Positions 18,560 through 27,909 of a DNA stretch of 53,497 bases are shown here, piece after piece. Below the pieces are notes generated by a model. The model was not told the origin of the DNA and ran no database searches. It saw only the letters and a list, made by a program, of their open reading frames with translations. The stretch lies in the NCBI GenBank assembly GCA_040878325.1, contig JBBDMM010000006.1, forward strand, positions 192,418 through 245,914. Reading direction: 5' to 3'. The stretch is from Acidimicrobiia bacterium. GTDB taxonomy: Bacteria > Actinomycetota > Acidimicrobiia > Spongiisociales > UBA11373. Position numbers and translations under genes: made by a program. Within the stretch, counting starts at the first letter, position 1, and every line of letters begins with the position of its first letter.

Positions 18560-18580
18560 GTCCCGACTCGCTGTCGGGAC
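18560..18580 (+). terminator. Hairpin between the cydC-like gene and hemA
   Basis: Perfect 8-bp stem GTCCCGAC/GTCGGGAC with loop TCGCT, 5 nt after the cydC-like stop. No T-run follows, so it may be a processing or weak termination site. Confidence 0.5.
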
Positions 18581-18589
18581 TCGAAGCGA

Positions 18590-18595
18590 TACCGT
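18590..18595 (+). promoter_or_regulatory. Possible promoter -10 for hemA
   Basis: TACCGT lies 26 nt before the hemA ATG and directly after the hairpin. It could start transcription of hemA-hemG with a leader of about 20 nt. Confidence 0.3.
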
Positions 18596-18621
18596 CCTCC
18601 CCTCCGTCGACGCAGGTCACC

Positions 18622-19770
18622 ATGCTCGTTTCGTCGATCACTTTCTCGTACCCGGCCGTCGATGGGTCGGTTCGGGCGGAACTGGCGCGGCGCCTCATCG
18701 GCGCACCGCAGTTGGACGACGTCTTCGTTCTGTCCACATGTCTTCGAATCGAGGTCGTCGCCGTAGGCGACGAGACGAGATTCGAGGATGTGCTCACCAG
18801 CCTCTTTGATGGTGTCGATACCTCCGTGGGAAATACGCGGAGGGGAGAGGAAGCGGTACACCACCTCTTCCGGGTGGCCGCCGGCCTCGAATCGCCGATC
18901 CTCGGGGAGAGGGAAATCCTCAGCCAGTTTCGGCAGTCTGTGGTTGCCAGCGGGCAAGCGGACCGCGTCGCCGGGTTGTTCACCAAGCTTCTCGAGACAG
19001 CGGTTTCCGTCGGTCGTCAGGCGCGCGAACTTCTTCCGGGCTCGCCGCACGCCTCGATGGCCGCAGTGGCCGCCCAGGTAGTAGGGGGGCACCGTCGGGT
19101 GGCGATCATCGGGTCGGGCCTCATGTCGACCGCGGTGGTCACCGGCCTCCAGGGGCTTCCGGCACCGCCCGAGATCGTCGTTGTCAGCCGGAATCCCGAG
19201 AAGGTGTCCCTCGGAGGGGTGGAGGTCTGGCCGTTCGAGCGCGCGGTTGAGGCGTTGGCAACCTTTCCAGCGGTCGTGTCGGCTACTTCCGCAAAGTACC
19301 GCCCGTTGGCCGATGAGGAATTCGAGCGGGCAGTACGATCTCGCACCGACCGGCTGCTGCTGCTGGACATGGCAATGCCTCCCGACTTTGCTCCACCGGC
19401 CTCGACGCCCGTCGACTACGTGGACATCGACATGCTCGCCCGCATGGCAGATCGGCGGCCTCGGAGCCGGGACGCCGACGCCATGGTCGCGGCTTCCGCC
19501 GCTGATGCTTTCAGGGGGATCACGGATCACCACACTCTTGGCCCGGTGATAGGAGGGCTCACCCGGACGGCCGACGATCTCGTCGACCGGGTGGTCGATC
19601 GATTCTCCGGAAGACTTGCCGCGGAGGGCGACCGTGATGTTCTGCGTCAAGCAGTCCATACCGCCGCCCGGACTCTGCTGGCCGGCCCCATCGCCTACAT
19701 CCGCTCCAGCGACCGACCGGAGGAGGCCATCGATGTCATCGCAGAGGCCTTCGGTGTCGAGGATGCATGA
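18622..19770 (+). CDS. hemA: Glutamyl-tRNA reductase
   Basis: 382-aa HemA, the NADPH-dependent first committed enzyme of the C5 pathway, reducing glutamyl-tRNA to glutamate-1-semialdehyde. The catalytic Cys40 sits in FVLSTCLRIE, the substrate loop ESPILGEREILSQF is at about residues 90-103, and the NADPH domain has VAIIGSGLMSTAVV. The usual S-T-C-N-R motif reads S-T-C-L-R here, an Asn to Leu change beside the catalytic Cys. It heads the hemACDBLEN block and overlaps hemC by 8 nt. The pairing with HemL later in the operon confirms the C5 route. Confidence 0.94.
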   Translation: MLVSSITFSYPAVDGSVRAELARRLIGAPQLDDVFVLSTCLRIEVVAVGDETRFEDVLTSLFDGVDTSVGNTRRGEEAVHHLFRVAAGLESPILGEREILSQFRQSVVASGQADRVAGLFTKLLETAVSVGRQARELLPGSPHASMAAVAAQVVGGHRRVAIIGSGLMSTAVVTGLQGLPAPPEIVVVSRNPEKVSLGGVEVWPFERAVEALATFPAVVSATSAKYRPLADEEFERAVRSRTDRLLLLDMAMPPDFAPPASTPVDYVDIDMLARMADRRPRSRDADAMVAASAADAFRGITDHHTLGPVIGGLTRTADDLVDRVVDRFSGRLAAEGDRDVLRQAVHTAARTLLAGPIAYIRSSDRPEEAIDVIAEAFGVEDA

Positions 19771-20623
19771 GTTGAGGATTGCAACGCGGCGCTCCCGACT
19801 CGCCCTTGCACAGGCGAGATGGGTGGCGGAGCGACTCGCTTCTGCTCATCCCGGCCTCGAGATTCGTCTGGTAGAGATCACGACCACCGGTGACACCGAC
19901 CGCACGACCCCGGTCTTCGAGTTGACCGAGGTGGGGGCTTTCGTGCGAGCGGTGCAGCGAGCCGTGCTCGAGGACCGTGCTGATGTCGCGGTGCACTCGT
20001 GCAAGGACCTGCCGGTGATTGGTCCCGAGTCGTTGCGGTCTGCTTACCCGCGACGCGAGGTGCCGTGGGATCTGTTGTGTGGAACCACGCTCGCCGAACT
20101 CCCGGAGGGGGCCCGGGTGGGCACCGGTAGCCCGCGGAGATCTGCACAGTTGCTGGAATTGCGTCCCGATGTCGAGGTGCGCGGCATCCGGGGGAATGTC
20201 GAGACCCGGCTCGGGATGGTCGAGTCGGGTGAAGTCGACGCGGTGGTCCTCGCCGAGGCGGGGCTACGGAGGCTGGGAATCGATGGTGGCATCTCGCAGC
20301 GATTCACCCTCGAGCAGATGGTGCCGGCTGCCGGCCAGGCTGCGCTTGCGGTGGAGGGGGTCGCCGACAGTGACGCGATGCGGCTGGTAGATGCAATCGC
20401 GGATCCGGAGACGACGGAAGCCGTTCACGCAGAGCGAACCGTCTTGGCCCGGACCGGAGCGGGCTGTCGTGCCGCATTGGGGGTGCTCGCTCATCGAATC
20501 GGTGGTGAGATGGCTCTCGTCGGATTCGTCCACGACCAGCGCGGTGCCCGTCGTGCGACCGCACGTGCTGAGAACGCCGTCGCGGCAGTGGAATCACTGG
20601 TTGCCTCACTGGAGGTCGCATGA
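19763..20623 (+). CDS. hemC: Hydroxymethylbilane synthase
   Basis: 286-aa porphobilinogen deaminase, which polymerises four porphobilinogens to hydroxymethylbilane. The dipyrromethane cofactor Cys235 lies in TGAGCRAALG. The N-terminal RIATRRSRLALAQARWV, the DVAVHSCKDLP motif and the RRSAQLLELRPD region are all present. The ATG at 19763 lies within the end of hemA (8-nt overlap), and the stop overlaps the hemD start (ATGA). Length is slightly short but within the family range. Confidence 0.94.
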   Translation: MHELRIATRRSRLALAQARWVAERLASAHPGLEIRLVEITTTGDTDRTTPVFELTEVGAFVRAVQRAVLEDRADVAVHSCKDLPVIGPESLRSAYPRREVPWDLLCGTTLAELPEGARVGTGSPRRSAQLLELRPDVEVRGIRGNVETRLGMVESGEVDAVVLAEAGLRRLGIDGGISQRFTLEQMVPAAGQAALAVEGVADSDAMRLVDAIADPETTEAVHAERTVLARTGAGCRAALGVLAHRIGGEMALVGFVHDQRGARRATARAENAVAAVESLVASLEVA

Positions 20624-21327
20624 CCGTCAGGGTCGCCGTCACCACGACCGCCGGCCGGGCCGCCGATCGGATCATTGCCCTCTCGGAGGGGTGCGGACTC
20701 GTCCCGGTTCTACTGCCATGCATACGTGTTGAGCCGGCAGCCGACGGGGTGCTCGATGAGTTGCGGGCGGCGGCCGAGTCGGCGGACTGGATCGTCGTGA
20801 CGTCACCGCGCGCCGTGGAGATCGTGTGGCCCGAGGCCGCCATGCCATCTCGACCGGCGACCGCGGCGGTGGGGGCAACCACTGCCGACGCGGTTCGGCG
20901 GGCCGGGGGAGCGGTGGCGCTCTCCGGCAGTGGTGGCGCTGCCTCGTTGCGTGAACTTCTCGACGGGCGGGTCGGCGGCACCGCGGCCGTTTTTCCCCAC
21001 GCCCGGGGTGCCGACGGCACCATGGCGAGGTGGCTGGCGCAGCACTGCTCCCACCTTGTGGCTGCGGCGGTCTATGCGACGGAGTCGCTTGCTCCTGCAG
21101 GTGATCCCGTCGACGCGGTGATCTTTGGATCGCCTTCAGCGGTGGCAGGATGGCGGAAGTCACGGGGTCTTTCCGGGATCGTCGTGGCTGCGATGGGACC
21201 GACCACCGCCGCGTATCTCGAGTCAGTGGGCCGCCCGCCGGACGTGGTGCCGGGGTCCCCGGGTGCGGCGGCGATCGTCGAGGCAGTCGCCGCGCATGTC
21301 GCCAGTAATGAAAGGCACGCATCATGA
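20620..21327 (+). CDS. hemD: Uroporphyrinogen-III synthase
   Basis: 235-aa HemD, closing hydroxymethylbilane to uroporphyrinogen III with inversion of ring D. The family is poorly conserved. The two-lobed alpha/beta pattern is visible: [18 protein letters not shown] at the start, [14 protein letters not shown] in the first lobe, and [15 protein letters not shown] in the second. Position between hemC and hemB with ATGA overlaps at both ends makes the assignment secure. Confidence 0.9.
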   Translation: MTVRVAVTTTAGRAADRIIALSEGCGLVPVLLPCIRVEPAADGVLDELRAAAESADWIVVTSPRAVEIVWPEAAMPSRPATAAVGATTADAVRRAGGAVALSGSGGAASLRELLDGRVGGTAAVFPHARGADGTMARWLAQHCSHLVAAAVYATESLAPAGDPVDAVIFGSPSAVAGWRKSRGLSGIVVAAMGPTTAAYLESVGRPPDVVPGSPGAAAIVEAVAAHVASNERHAS

Positions 21328-22304
21328 CCACTTTCCCGACCGCCAGGGGGAGACGCCTGCGAGTGAGCGCTGCGATGCGGCGGCAGGTCGCCGAGACCCG
21401 CCTCGATAGTGCGATGTTCGTCTTGCCCCTCTTTGTGGTGGAGGGGGCCGGCGTGGAGCAACCGATCGGGTCGATGCCCGGGCACGCCCAACTCTCCGTG
21501 GACCGATTGGTTCCTGTTGTCGAGGAAGCCGCTGCAACCGGCGTGGGTGGTGTGATCCTCTTCGGGATTCCGGGGTCGAAGGACGGAGCGGGGTCTGGAG
21601 CGTGGGATCCCGCCGGCCCGGTCCCCGCCGCAATCCGGGCCATCAAGGATCGCGGCCTCGACCTCACCGTATGGGCCGACCTGTGCCTCTGCGAGTACAC
21701 CAGCCACGGCCACTGCGGTGTGGTGGTGGACGAGCGAGTCGACAACGACGCGACGCTGCCGCTGCTGGCGCGGTCAGCCGTGGTGTACGCCGATGCCGGG
21801 GCGGACGTGATCGCCCCTTCGGACATGATGGACGGCCGGGTGGCGGCTGTGCGGGCGTCGCTCGACAAGGCCGGTCACGCCGAATTGGCCATCTGCTCGT
21901 ATTCGGTCAAGTACGCCAGCGCTTATTACGGCCCGTTCCGGGAGGCGGCCCAATCGGCGCCCGCATTCGGCGACCGGCGGACCCATCAGATGGATCCGCC
22001 CAATGTCCGCGAGGCGTTGCGCGAGGTGGCCCAGGATCTCGCTGAAGGGGCCGACATGGTGATGGTCAAGCCTGCCGGGCCGTACCTCGATGTCGTGGCA
22101 GCGGTGCGGGCGGCTGTCGATGTTCCGGTCGCCGCTTATCAGGTGTCAGGCGAGTTTGCGATGATCGAATCGGCCGCAGCCAATGGGTGGATCGATGGAG
22201 ACCGCATCATGATGGAGTCGCTGACCGGGATCGCCCGGGCCGGCGCCGACATCATCCTCACGTACTTCGCAACCCGTGCCGCCCGCCTCCTGGAGGTCCG
22301 ATGA
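21324..22304 (+). CDS. hemB: Porphobilinogen synthase (delta-aminolevulinate dehydratase)
   Basis: 326-aa HemB, condensing two 5-aminolevulinates to porphobilinogen. The two active-site lysines are Lys196 ([14 protein letters not shown]) and Lys249 ([11 protein letters not shown]). A zinc-type metal site is indicated by Cys121, Cys123 and Cys131 in [14 protein letters not shown], so this is the Zn-dependent class rather than the Mg-only class. Four-nt overlaps with hemD and hemL show tight coupling. Confidence 0.95.
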   Translation: MTTFPTARGRRLRVSAAMRRQVAETRLDSAMFVLPLFVVEGAGVEQPIGSMPGHAQLSVDRLVPVVEEAAATGVGGVILFGIPGSKDGAGSGAWDPAGPVPAAIRAIKDRGLDLTVWADLCLCEYTSHGHCGVVVDERVDNDATLPLLARSAVVYADAGADVIAPSDMMDGRVAAVRASLDKAGHAELAICSYSVKYASAYYGPFREAAQSAPAFGDRRTHQMDPPNVREALREVAQDLAEGADMVMVKPAGPYLDVVAAVRAAVDVPVAAYQVSGEFAMIESAAANGWIDGDRIMMESLTGIARAGADIILTYFATRAARLLEVR

Positions 22305-23572
22305 ACTCCGTCGACTGGTACCACCGTGCCACTGCCGTCATGCCTGGCGGGGTCAACTCGCCGGTGCGTGCCCTCAAGGGGGTCGGTGGCACTCCGCCCT
22401 TTGTGGTATCCGCCGCCGGGGCTCATATCGAGACCGCTGATGGTGATCGCCTCATCGACTTCGTGGCCTCATGGGGGGCACTGATCTTGGGGCATGCCCG
22501 TCCCGAAATCGTGGGTGCATTGCACGAGGCGGCCAGCCGCGGCACCTCCTACGGGATTCCGAGCACCGTCGAGGTGGACCTCGCCGAACTGATCGTCGAT
22601 CTGGTGCCGAGCATCGAAATCGTGCGGATGGTCAACTCGGGTACCGAGGCGACAGCATCATCCATTCGAGTGGCTCGGGCGGCCACCGGCCGAGCGGGGA
22701 TCATCAAGTTCGAGGGGTGCTACCACGGCCACGCCGACCCGTTCCTGGTGGCCGCCGGCAGCGGTCCGGCAACCCTGGGCCAGCCCGACAGCCCCGGAGT
22801 GCCCCCGGCGACAGTGGCCGATACCCGGTCCGCGACGTTCAACGACCTGGTCTCGGTCGAGGTGGCCTTCTCATCCGGGGACATTGCGGCGGTGATCGTC
22901 GAACCCGTTGCGGGCAACATGGGCGTCGTCCCTCCCGCTCCTGGCTTTCTGCAGGGTTTGCGTGACCTGTGTGATCGCCACGGCGCCCTCCTGGTGTTCG
23001 ACGAGGTGATGACCGGCTTCCGGGTCGGCCTCGGCGGAGCCCAGGAACGATTCGGCATCACCCCCGATCTCACCTGCCTGGGCAAAGTGGTTGCCGGCGG
23101 CGCCCCGGCAGCCGCCTACGGGGGCCGCGCCGATCTGATGCGCATGGTGGCGCCAGACGGTCCGGTGTACCAGGCCGGAACCCTTGCGGGTAACCCGCTT
23201 GCGGTCGCCGCCGGTCTCGCCTGCCTGCGCTACCTGCGGGATCATCCCGGCCTCTACGACGATCTGGAGACGATGGGGGCCCGCATGGAGCAGCGTCTCA
23301 CATCTGCCCTGGCGGATCACGAGGTGCCGGGGTGCGTGCAGCGGGTCGGAGCGATGCTCACGGTGTTCTTCGGACCGGCGAAGGTGCGGTCCTGGGAAGA
23401 TGCCAAGAACATCGATCGAGCCCTGTTTGCTCGCTTCTATCACGAAGCATTTCGCACCGGGGTAGTGCTGCCACCGTCTGCCTTCGAGGCTCTGTTCCTG
23501 ATGGAGGACCACGGGCCGGTACTCGACGAGGCCATCGAGATCCTGGCCACCGCCATCGGGGCGATCGCGTGA
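22301..23572 (+). CDS. hemL: Glutamate-1-semialdehyde 2,1-aminomutase
   Basis: 423-aa PLP enzyme converting glutamate-1-semialdehyde to 5-aminolevulinate. The PLP Lys262 is in [11 protein letters not shown], the cofactor Asp in [12 protein letters not shown], and the N-terminal [11 protein letters not shown] is diagnostic for HemL. The start ATG overlaps the hemB stop (ATGA), and its own stop overlaps the hemE GTG. Together with hemA it supplies the precursor for the whole cluster. Confidence 0.95.
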   Translation: MNSVDWYHRATAVMPGGVNSPVRALKGVGGTPPFVVSAAGAHIETADGDRLIDFVASWGALILGHARPEIVGALHEAASRGTSYGIPSTVEVDLAELIVDLVPSIEIVRMVNSGTEATASSIRVARAATGRAGIIKFEGCYHGHADPFLVAAGSGPATLGQPDSPGVPPATVADTRSATFNDLVSVEVAFSSGDIAAVIVEPVAGNMGVVPPAPGFLQGLRDLCDRHGALLVFDEVMTGFRVGLGGAQERFGITPDLTCLGKVVAGGAPAAAYGGRADLMRMVAPDGPVYQAGTLAGNPLAVAAGLACLRYLRDHPGLYDDLETMGARMEQRLTSALADHEVPGCVQRVGAMLTVFFGPAKVRSWEDAKNIDRALFARFYHEAFRTGVVLPPSAFEALFLMEDHGPVLDEAIEILATAIGAIA

Positions 23573-24558
23573 GCCGCCCTCTCGTCGACGCCCTCCTTCA
23601 GAGAGCCGTCGACCGCCCACCGGTGTGGATCATGCGTCAGGCGGGCCGATATCTCCCCGAGTACCGGGAACTGCGGTCGGGGAAGACCTTTCAAGAGTGT
23701 GTGTCCGATCCGGCTATCGCCGCCGAGGTGAGTCTGCAGCCGATACGCCGGTTCGACATGGACGGGGCGGTGATCTTCGCCGACATCATGACTCCGCTCG
23801 AGGCGATGGGAGTCGATGTGGAGTTCGACCCGGGACCGAAGCTGCGGCCCCACGAACTCGCCGAGATCGCTGCCCTCAAGATATTCGACCCGGAGCGGGT
23901 CGGTTTCGTGGCGGAGACGATCAAGCGGGTGCGCGCCTCGGTTCCCGACACCACGGCAGTGATCGGTTTCGCCGGCGCGCCGTTGACCCTCCTCGCCTAT
24001 CTGGTCGAGGGCGGGGGTTCGAAGGAGTTCATGATGCTTCGGGCGGCTCTCCGTCGAGACCCCGCCGGGGCGAGCGCCGCACTCGATGTGCTCGGTAGGG
24101 CGATGAACTCATACCTCCGGATGCAGGTGGACGCCGGTGCCGATGTGATTCAGCTCTTCGACAGTTGGGCCGGTGTCCTCGATCGGGAGCGATTCCAGGA
24201 GCTGGCGGTCCCGGGGGCCAGGACGGCACTCGACGGACTCGAAGTACCCCGCATCTACTTCGCCCCCGGAGCCGGCCACACCCTCGACCTGCAGCCGACG
24301 ATCGCAGCAGACGCCTACAGCGTGGATTGGCGCCTCCCCATCGACGAAGCGTGGGATCGGCTGGGCGATGTCGCCATCCAGGGAAACATCGACCCCGCGG
24401 TCCTCTTGACCGACCCCGATACGATCCGACGGGCCGTTACCGATCTGCTCGCTCGGGTCGGCGGACGCGCCGGCCACGTCGTCAATCTCGGGCATGGGAT
24501 CGACCGCCAGACACCACCCGAGCACGTTGCCGCCCTCGTGAGAGCCGTTCGCTCGTGA
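23569..24558 (+). CDS. hemE: Uroporphyrinogen decarboxylase
   Basis: 329-aa HemE, removing four carboxyls from uroporphyrinogen III to give coproporphyrinogen III. The signature PVWIMRQAGRYLPEYR lies near the N-terminus, followed by the FADIMTPLEAMGV motif with the essential Asp and the GFAGAPLTLLAYLVEGGGS block. It starts with GTG overlapping the hemL stop. Its last five codons lie in the first copy of a 17-bp tandem repeat that continues into the gap before hemN. Confidence 0.95.
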   Translation: MSRPLVDALLQRAVDRPPVWIMRQAGRYLPEYRELRSGKTFQECVSDPAIAAEVSLQPIRRFDMDGAVIFADIMTPLEAMGVDVEFDPGPKLRPHELAEIAALKIFDPERVGFVAETIKRVRASVPDTTAVIGFAGAPLTLLAYLVEGGGSKEFMMLRAALRRDPAGASAALDVLGRAMNSYLRMQVDAGADVIQLFDSWAGVLDRERFQELAVPGARTALDGLEVPRIYFAPGAGHTLDLQPTIAADAYSVDWRLPIDEAWDRLGDVAIQGNIDPAVLLTDPDTIRRAVTDLLARVGGRAGHVVNLGHGIDRQTPPEHVAALVRAVRS

Positions 24559-24590
24559 GAGCCGTTCGCTCGTGAGAGCCGTTCGCTCGT
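24540..24590 (+). repeat. 17-bp tandem repeat, three copies, at the hemE-hemN junction
   Basis: Three perfect tandem copies of GAGAGCCGTTCGCTCGT (24540-24556, 24557-24573, 24574-24590). The first encodes the end of HemE and its stop; the last supplies GT of the hemN GTG start. Seventeen is not a multiple of three, so copy-number change alters spacing and frame relation of the two genes. Confidence 0.9.
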
Positions 24591-25974
24591 GATAGAAGTC
24601 TCTGCGGAGCTGCTTGCCCGGCATGACCGTCCCGGGCCGCGTTACACGTCCTATCCCACCGCGGTCGAGTTCGGCGAGGGCGTGGGACCCGACGAGTATG
24701 CCGACCGGCTGGCGGCGGCGGGCAGCAGGCAGAACGATCCGCTGTCGCTCTATGTGCACCTTCCCTTTTGCGAGGCGCGCTGCTCGTTCTGTGCATGCCA
24801 TGTAGTCGTCGCTCGCCGGCCGGAAGTCGCCGAGCCGTACATCGACCGCGTTGTGGCAGAGGCGGCTCTCGTCGCCGCACACCTGGGTGCGAGACGGAGC
24901 GTGGTCCAATACCACTGGGGCGGGGGCACGCCGACTCATCATCCTCCGGCGGTGCTCCAGGCGCTTCATGAGAGGCTTCTCGACCACTTCGAGCTCGACC
25001 CCGTTGCTGAAGTTGCTGTCGAAGTCGACCCGCGGGTCACCAGCGACGCCCATCTCGACACCCTCCGCGAACTCGGTTTCAATCGTCTCTCGCTGGGGGT
25101 GCAGGACCTGGACCCGGGTGTGCAGGATTTGATCGGAAGGGGCCAGACGCTCGAGCAAACCGAGCACCTGTATCGGGAGGCACGAAGGCTTGGATTCCCT
25201 TCGATCAACTTCGATCTCATCTACGGGCTTCCCGGCCAGTCGGAAGAGACCTTTACACGGACCCTGGCAGCCGTCGTCGAGATGCGTCCTGATCGACTTG
25301 CCGTCTACTCGTTCGCATTCGTCCCCTGGATGCGGCCACATCAGAAACGCATCGACGAGGGCCTGCTTCCCGACACGCCCACCAAGTTCGCCTTATTGGC
25401 CACAGTGGTGGCGACGCTGGCCGCGGCCGGATATCGGCAGATCGGCATGGACCACTTCGCGCTGCCCGGTGACGAACTGGTCACTGCAGCGGACAACGGC
25501 ACGCTGACCCGTACGTTCATGGGGTACACCACCAAGCGGGACACCGATACGGTGGCGCTCGGCACCTCGGGCATCTCCGATGTCGACGGCCTTTACGCGC
25601 AGAATCATCGCCGTCTCGCCTCCTACTACGAGTCCGTGGACGCCGGGCGGCTGCCGGTCGAGCGGGGGTATCGACTCGACGCCGACGATCTTGTGCGCCG
25701 GTTCGTGATCACCGAGTTGATGTGCAATGGCCTGGTCGACCTCGCCGCCGCCGGAGACCGCTTCGGAGTAGATGGAGTCGACTACTTCGCCGCCGAGGTG
25801 GGCGCGCTGTGCGCCCCGGGGGGTCTGGTCGAGGAGGGGATGGCCCGGGTGGACGGGGCGACGGTAGTGGCCACCGAACTCGGAGCCCTCTTCGTGCGGC
25901 GTCTGGCGACGGTGTTCGACGTTCACACGGCCCGGCGTTCAGGCGACAAGCCGATGTTCTCGAGGACGGTGTGA
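24589..25974 (+). CDS. hemN: Oxygen-independent coproporphyrinogen III dehydrogenase (radical SAM)
   Basis: 461-aa HemN, an anaerobic counterpart of HemF. The radical SAM cluster motif is Cys61-x3-Cys65-x2-Cys68-x-Cys70 in FCEARCSFCAC, the extended C-x3-C-x2-C-x-C form typical of true HemN rather than HemW. The N-terminal RPGPRYTSYPTA is the HemN-specific segment, and the Gly-rich HWGGGTPT motif follows. The GTG start is 30 nt after the hemE stop, across the tandem repeat. Full HemN length argues against the shorter HemW haem chaperone. Confidence 0.93.
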   Translation: MIEVSAELLARHDRPGPRYTSYPTAVEFGEGVGPDEYADRLAAAGSRQNDPLSLYVHLPFCEARCSFCACHVVVARRPEVAEPYIDRVVAEAALVAAHLGARRSVVQYHWGGGTPTHHPPAVLQALHERLLDHFELDPVAEVAVEVDPRVTSDAHLDTLRELGFNRLSLGVQDLDPGVQDLIGRGQTLEQTEHLYREARRLGFPSINFDLIYGLPGQSEETFTRTLAAVVEMRPDRLAVYSFAFVPWMRPHQKRIDEGLLPDTPTKFALLATVVATLAAAGYRQIGMDHFALPGDELVTAADNGTLTRTFMGYTTKRDTDTVALGTSGISDVDGLYAQNHRRLASYYESVDAGRLPVERGYRLDADDLVRRFVITELMCNGLVDLAAAGDRFGVDGVDYFAAEVGALCAPGGLVEEGMARVDGATVVATELGALFVRRLATVFDVHTARRSGDKPMFSRTV

Positions 25975-25979
25975 CCTCG

Positions 25980-27293
25980 ATGCCCCGGGTCGTCATCGTC
26001 GGCGGTGGGCTGGCAGGGCTATTCACGGCCTCGGAACTGATGGCGGCGGGGGTCGACGACGTCGTGGTGCTCGACCGGGGCCGTGAGCCAGGGGGCATGA
26101 CCAGGACGATCCAACGGGACGGCTTTTCGCTCGAACCGGCGGCGGGGACCCTCCTCTTGCCTCATCCCCATCTGACACCGGTCCTCGCTCGCCTTGGAGC
26201 CGGGGTCGCGGCGGCGGTGGATGGCGGTCTGCGATATGTCTTCACAAGGGGCCGGTTGGTTGCCCTGCCGTCGTCACCGAAGGCTGCCTTCGCCCCACTT
26301 GTCCCGTGGTCGGCGAAGTTGCGAGCCGCCGCCGAGCCCTTGATTAAGGGCCGGCAAGTAGAAGAGGAGAGCCTCGATGCTTTCCTGCGCCGCCGGCTCG
26401 GTGGCGGTCTCGGCGGGATGATTGCCTGGGTCGCGGCGGCGGGGGTGTTTGCCGGCGACCCCGCCAGGCTGTCGGCGCGTTCAGCCTTTCCTGCAATCAC
26501 CGGTCTCGAGGATGAGGCGGGATCGATCGTGCGGGGGGGAGTCCGAAGGCTCCGCAAACGACCGAAGGGTGCGCCGCGGCCCACCAGCCATGTGCCGCTG
26601 GGTGGTATGACCGGCCTCGCAGTGGCCGCTGCGGCTCGGCTGGGCGATCGTCTTCGCCCCGGCTGGGAGGTCGAATCGATCCGACGGCAGGGCGGCTTCT
26701 GGGAGATCGCGGCTACCGACCGGCTGCAGGCGGATCACTTGGTCCTGGCTTGTCGGCCCAGCGCGGCGGCGAGACTCGTTGGCGGCGAACTCGCCGCGGT
26801 GCTGAGAAATGCCGTGAGTGCTCCGGTGGTCGTCATGGGCCTGGGTGCCGCCGCCTCAATGCTTCCGCTCCCGCCGGGCTTCGGCGCCGTCGTGGGGCCT
26901 GATGCTCGCACCGCCACTCTTGGTGTCCTGTTCGAATCCTCGTACGCCCCCCATCGGGCACCCGAAGGGGCCTCGCTGGCCAAGATCATCGCCGGAGGGG
27001 CGACCCGGCCAGATGTCGTCGATTGGGACGATGACCGGCTATTGAGCGAGGTCTCGAGGGAGGTGGCCCGGATCCTCGGAAGCGACATCACGCCTTCCTT
27101 TATCGAGATCGTCCGTCATCGGGAGGGGATCCCCCAATACGACTTGGGTCACCGCGACTGGTTGCGCAATATCGACGAGTTGGTTGCCGTCACCCCCGGG
27201 CTCCATCTCACCGGATGGGGCTACCGCGGCGTGGGTGTGGCTCACCTGGCGACCGACGCCACCCGCCTTGCGGCGAGGATCGCCGGAGGGTGA
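25980..27293 (+). CDS. hemG: Protoporphyrinogen/coproporphyrinogen oxidase-like FAD protein
   Basis: 437-aa FAD-dependent oxidase. The N-terminal dinucleotide-binding motif VVIVGGGLAGLFTASELM is followed by DRGREPGGMTRT, as in the HemG/HemY (PPOX) and amine oxidase superfamily, and a C-terminal FAD motif appears in LTGWGYRGVGVAHLATDA. The central domain is divergent, so identification as PPOX rests partly on its place as the last missing step of the haem cluster. The ATG at 25980 is used; a GTG at 25971 overlapping the hemN stop is also possible. Another carotenoid or amine oxidase is a less likely alternative. Confidence 0.78.
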   Translation: MPRVVIVGGGLAGLFTASELMAAGVDDVVVLDRGREPGGMTRTIQRDGFSLEPAAGTLLLPHPHLTPVLARLGAGVAAAVDGGLRYVFTRGRLVALPSSPKAAFAPLVPWSAKLRAAAEPLIKGRQVEEESLDAFLRRRLGGGLGGMIAWVAAAGVFAGDPARLSARSAFPAITGLEDEAGSIVRGGVRRLRKRPKGAPRPTSHVPLGGMTGLAVAAAARLGDRLRPGWEVESIRRQGGFWEIAATDRLQADHLVLACRPSAAARLVGGELAAVLRNAVSAPVVVMGLGAAASMLPLPPGFGAVVGPDARTATLGVLFESSYAPHRAPEGASLAKIIAGGATRPDVVDWDDDRLLSEVSREVARILGSDITPSFIEIVRHREGIPQYDLGHRDWLRNIDELVAVTPGLHLTGWGYRGVGVAHLATDATRLAARIAGG

Positions 27294-27299
27294 GGCCTG

Positions 27300-27662
27300 C
27301 TAACCCGTCACGCCGGCGAGGCTGCCGAGATCGATCGAAATGAGCACCGCCAGGAACACGATTATCAAGGCGTGGACAACGAGCACCGGACGGCGCCATG
27401 GGTGATTGGACTTCCAGAATCGGCGGAAACTCCAGGCATTGGCGGCGATCGCTACCGCGCCGATCAGCAGTCCGAGCGCGGGTCCGACGCCCGGGGCGAA
27501 ACCGAGCACGGGAAGCAGGAAGGGCAGCACGACATAGCTCAGCGTGCATCGCACCCCCGAGACGAGAACCGAGACGTTGAATCCGCGGGTGAGGTCGGAG
27601 GCGTTGGGGGCAGGGCAGGAGAGGCCGGAGGTCGTCGGTTCGCCTGCGTGGAGGGTGTCCAT
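27300..27662 (-). CDS. Hypothetical three-TM membrane protein
   Basis: 120-aa protein with three hydrophobic segments (about residues 40-58, 60-78 and 93-113) and short polar ends. I do not recognise it. It is convergent with hemG, with stops 7 nt apart. The ATG at 27662 is chosen because further upstream in-frame sequence would read antisense through tRNA-Ala. No strong Shine-Dalgarno is seen. Confidence 0.55.
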   Translation of the reverse strand: MDTLHAGEPTTSGLSCPAPNASDLTRGFNVSVLVSGVRCTLSYVVLPFLLPVLGFAPGVGPALGLLIGAVAIAANAWSFRRFWKSNHPWRRPVLVVHALIIVFLAVLISIDLGSLAGVTG

Positions 27663-27763
27663 CGGGTGGCCTGGGTCGGGTGCCGCAGGATACCGGACTA
27701 CCGATCCTCGACAGAGGCCAAGAGCGACGGCACCGGAACGGCAATAGCCCGCCTGGGGTTTCG

Positions 27764-27769
27764 TATCAT
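27764..27769 (+). promoter_or_regulatory. -10 element of tRNA-Ala
   Basis: TATCAT lies 9 nt before the mature 5' end of tRNA-Ala. No clear -35 is visible. Confidence 0.4.
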
Positions 27770-27778
27770 GGTGTCCAC

Positions 27779-27852
27779 GGGGATGTAGCTCAGCCCGGCA
27801 GAGCACCTGGTTTGCATCCAGGGGGTCAGGGGTTCGAATCCCCTCATCTCCA
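27779..27852 (+). tRNA. tRNA-Ala (TGC)
   Basis: 74-nt cloverleaf. The acceptor pairs GGGGATG with CATCTCC and contains the alanine identity pair G3-U70. The anticodon TGC lies in loop TTTGCAT, and the T loop is GGTTCGAATCC. CCA is not encoded. Confidence 0.95.
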
Positions 27853-27909
27853 CAGTCTGTGGCTTCGATGGCCGCAGAGGGTCGCCGACGAGACGACGGA
27901 GGATTCGAT

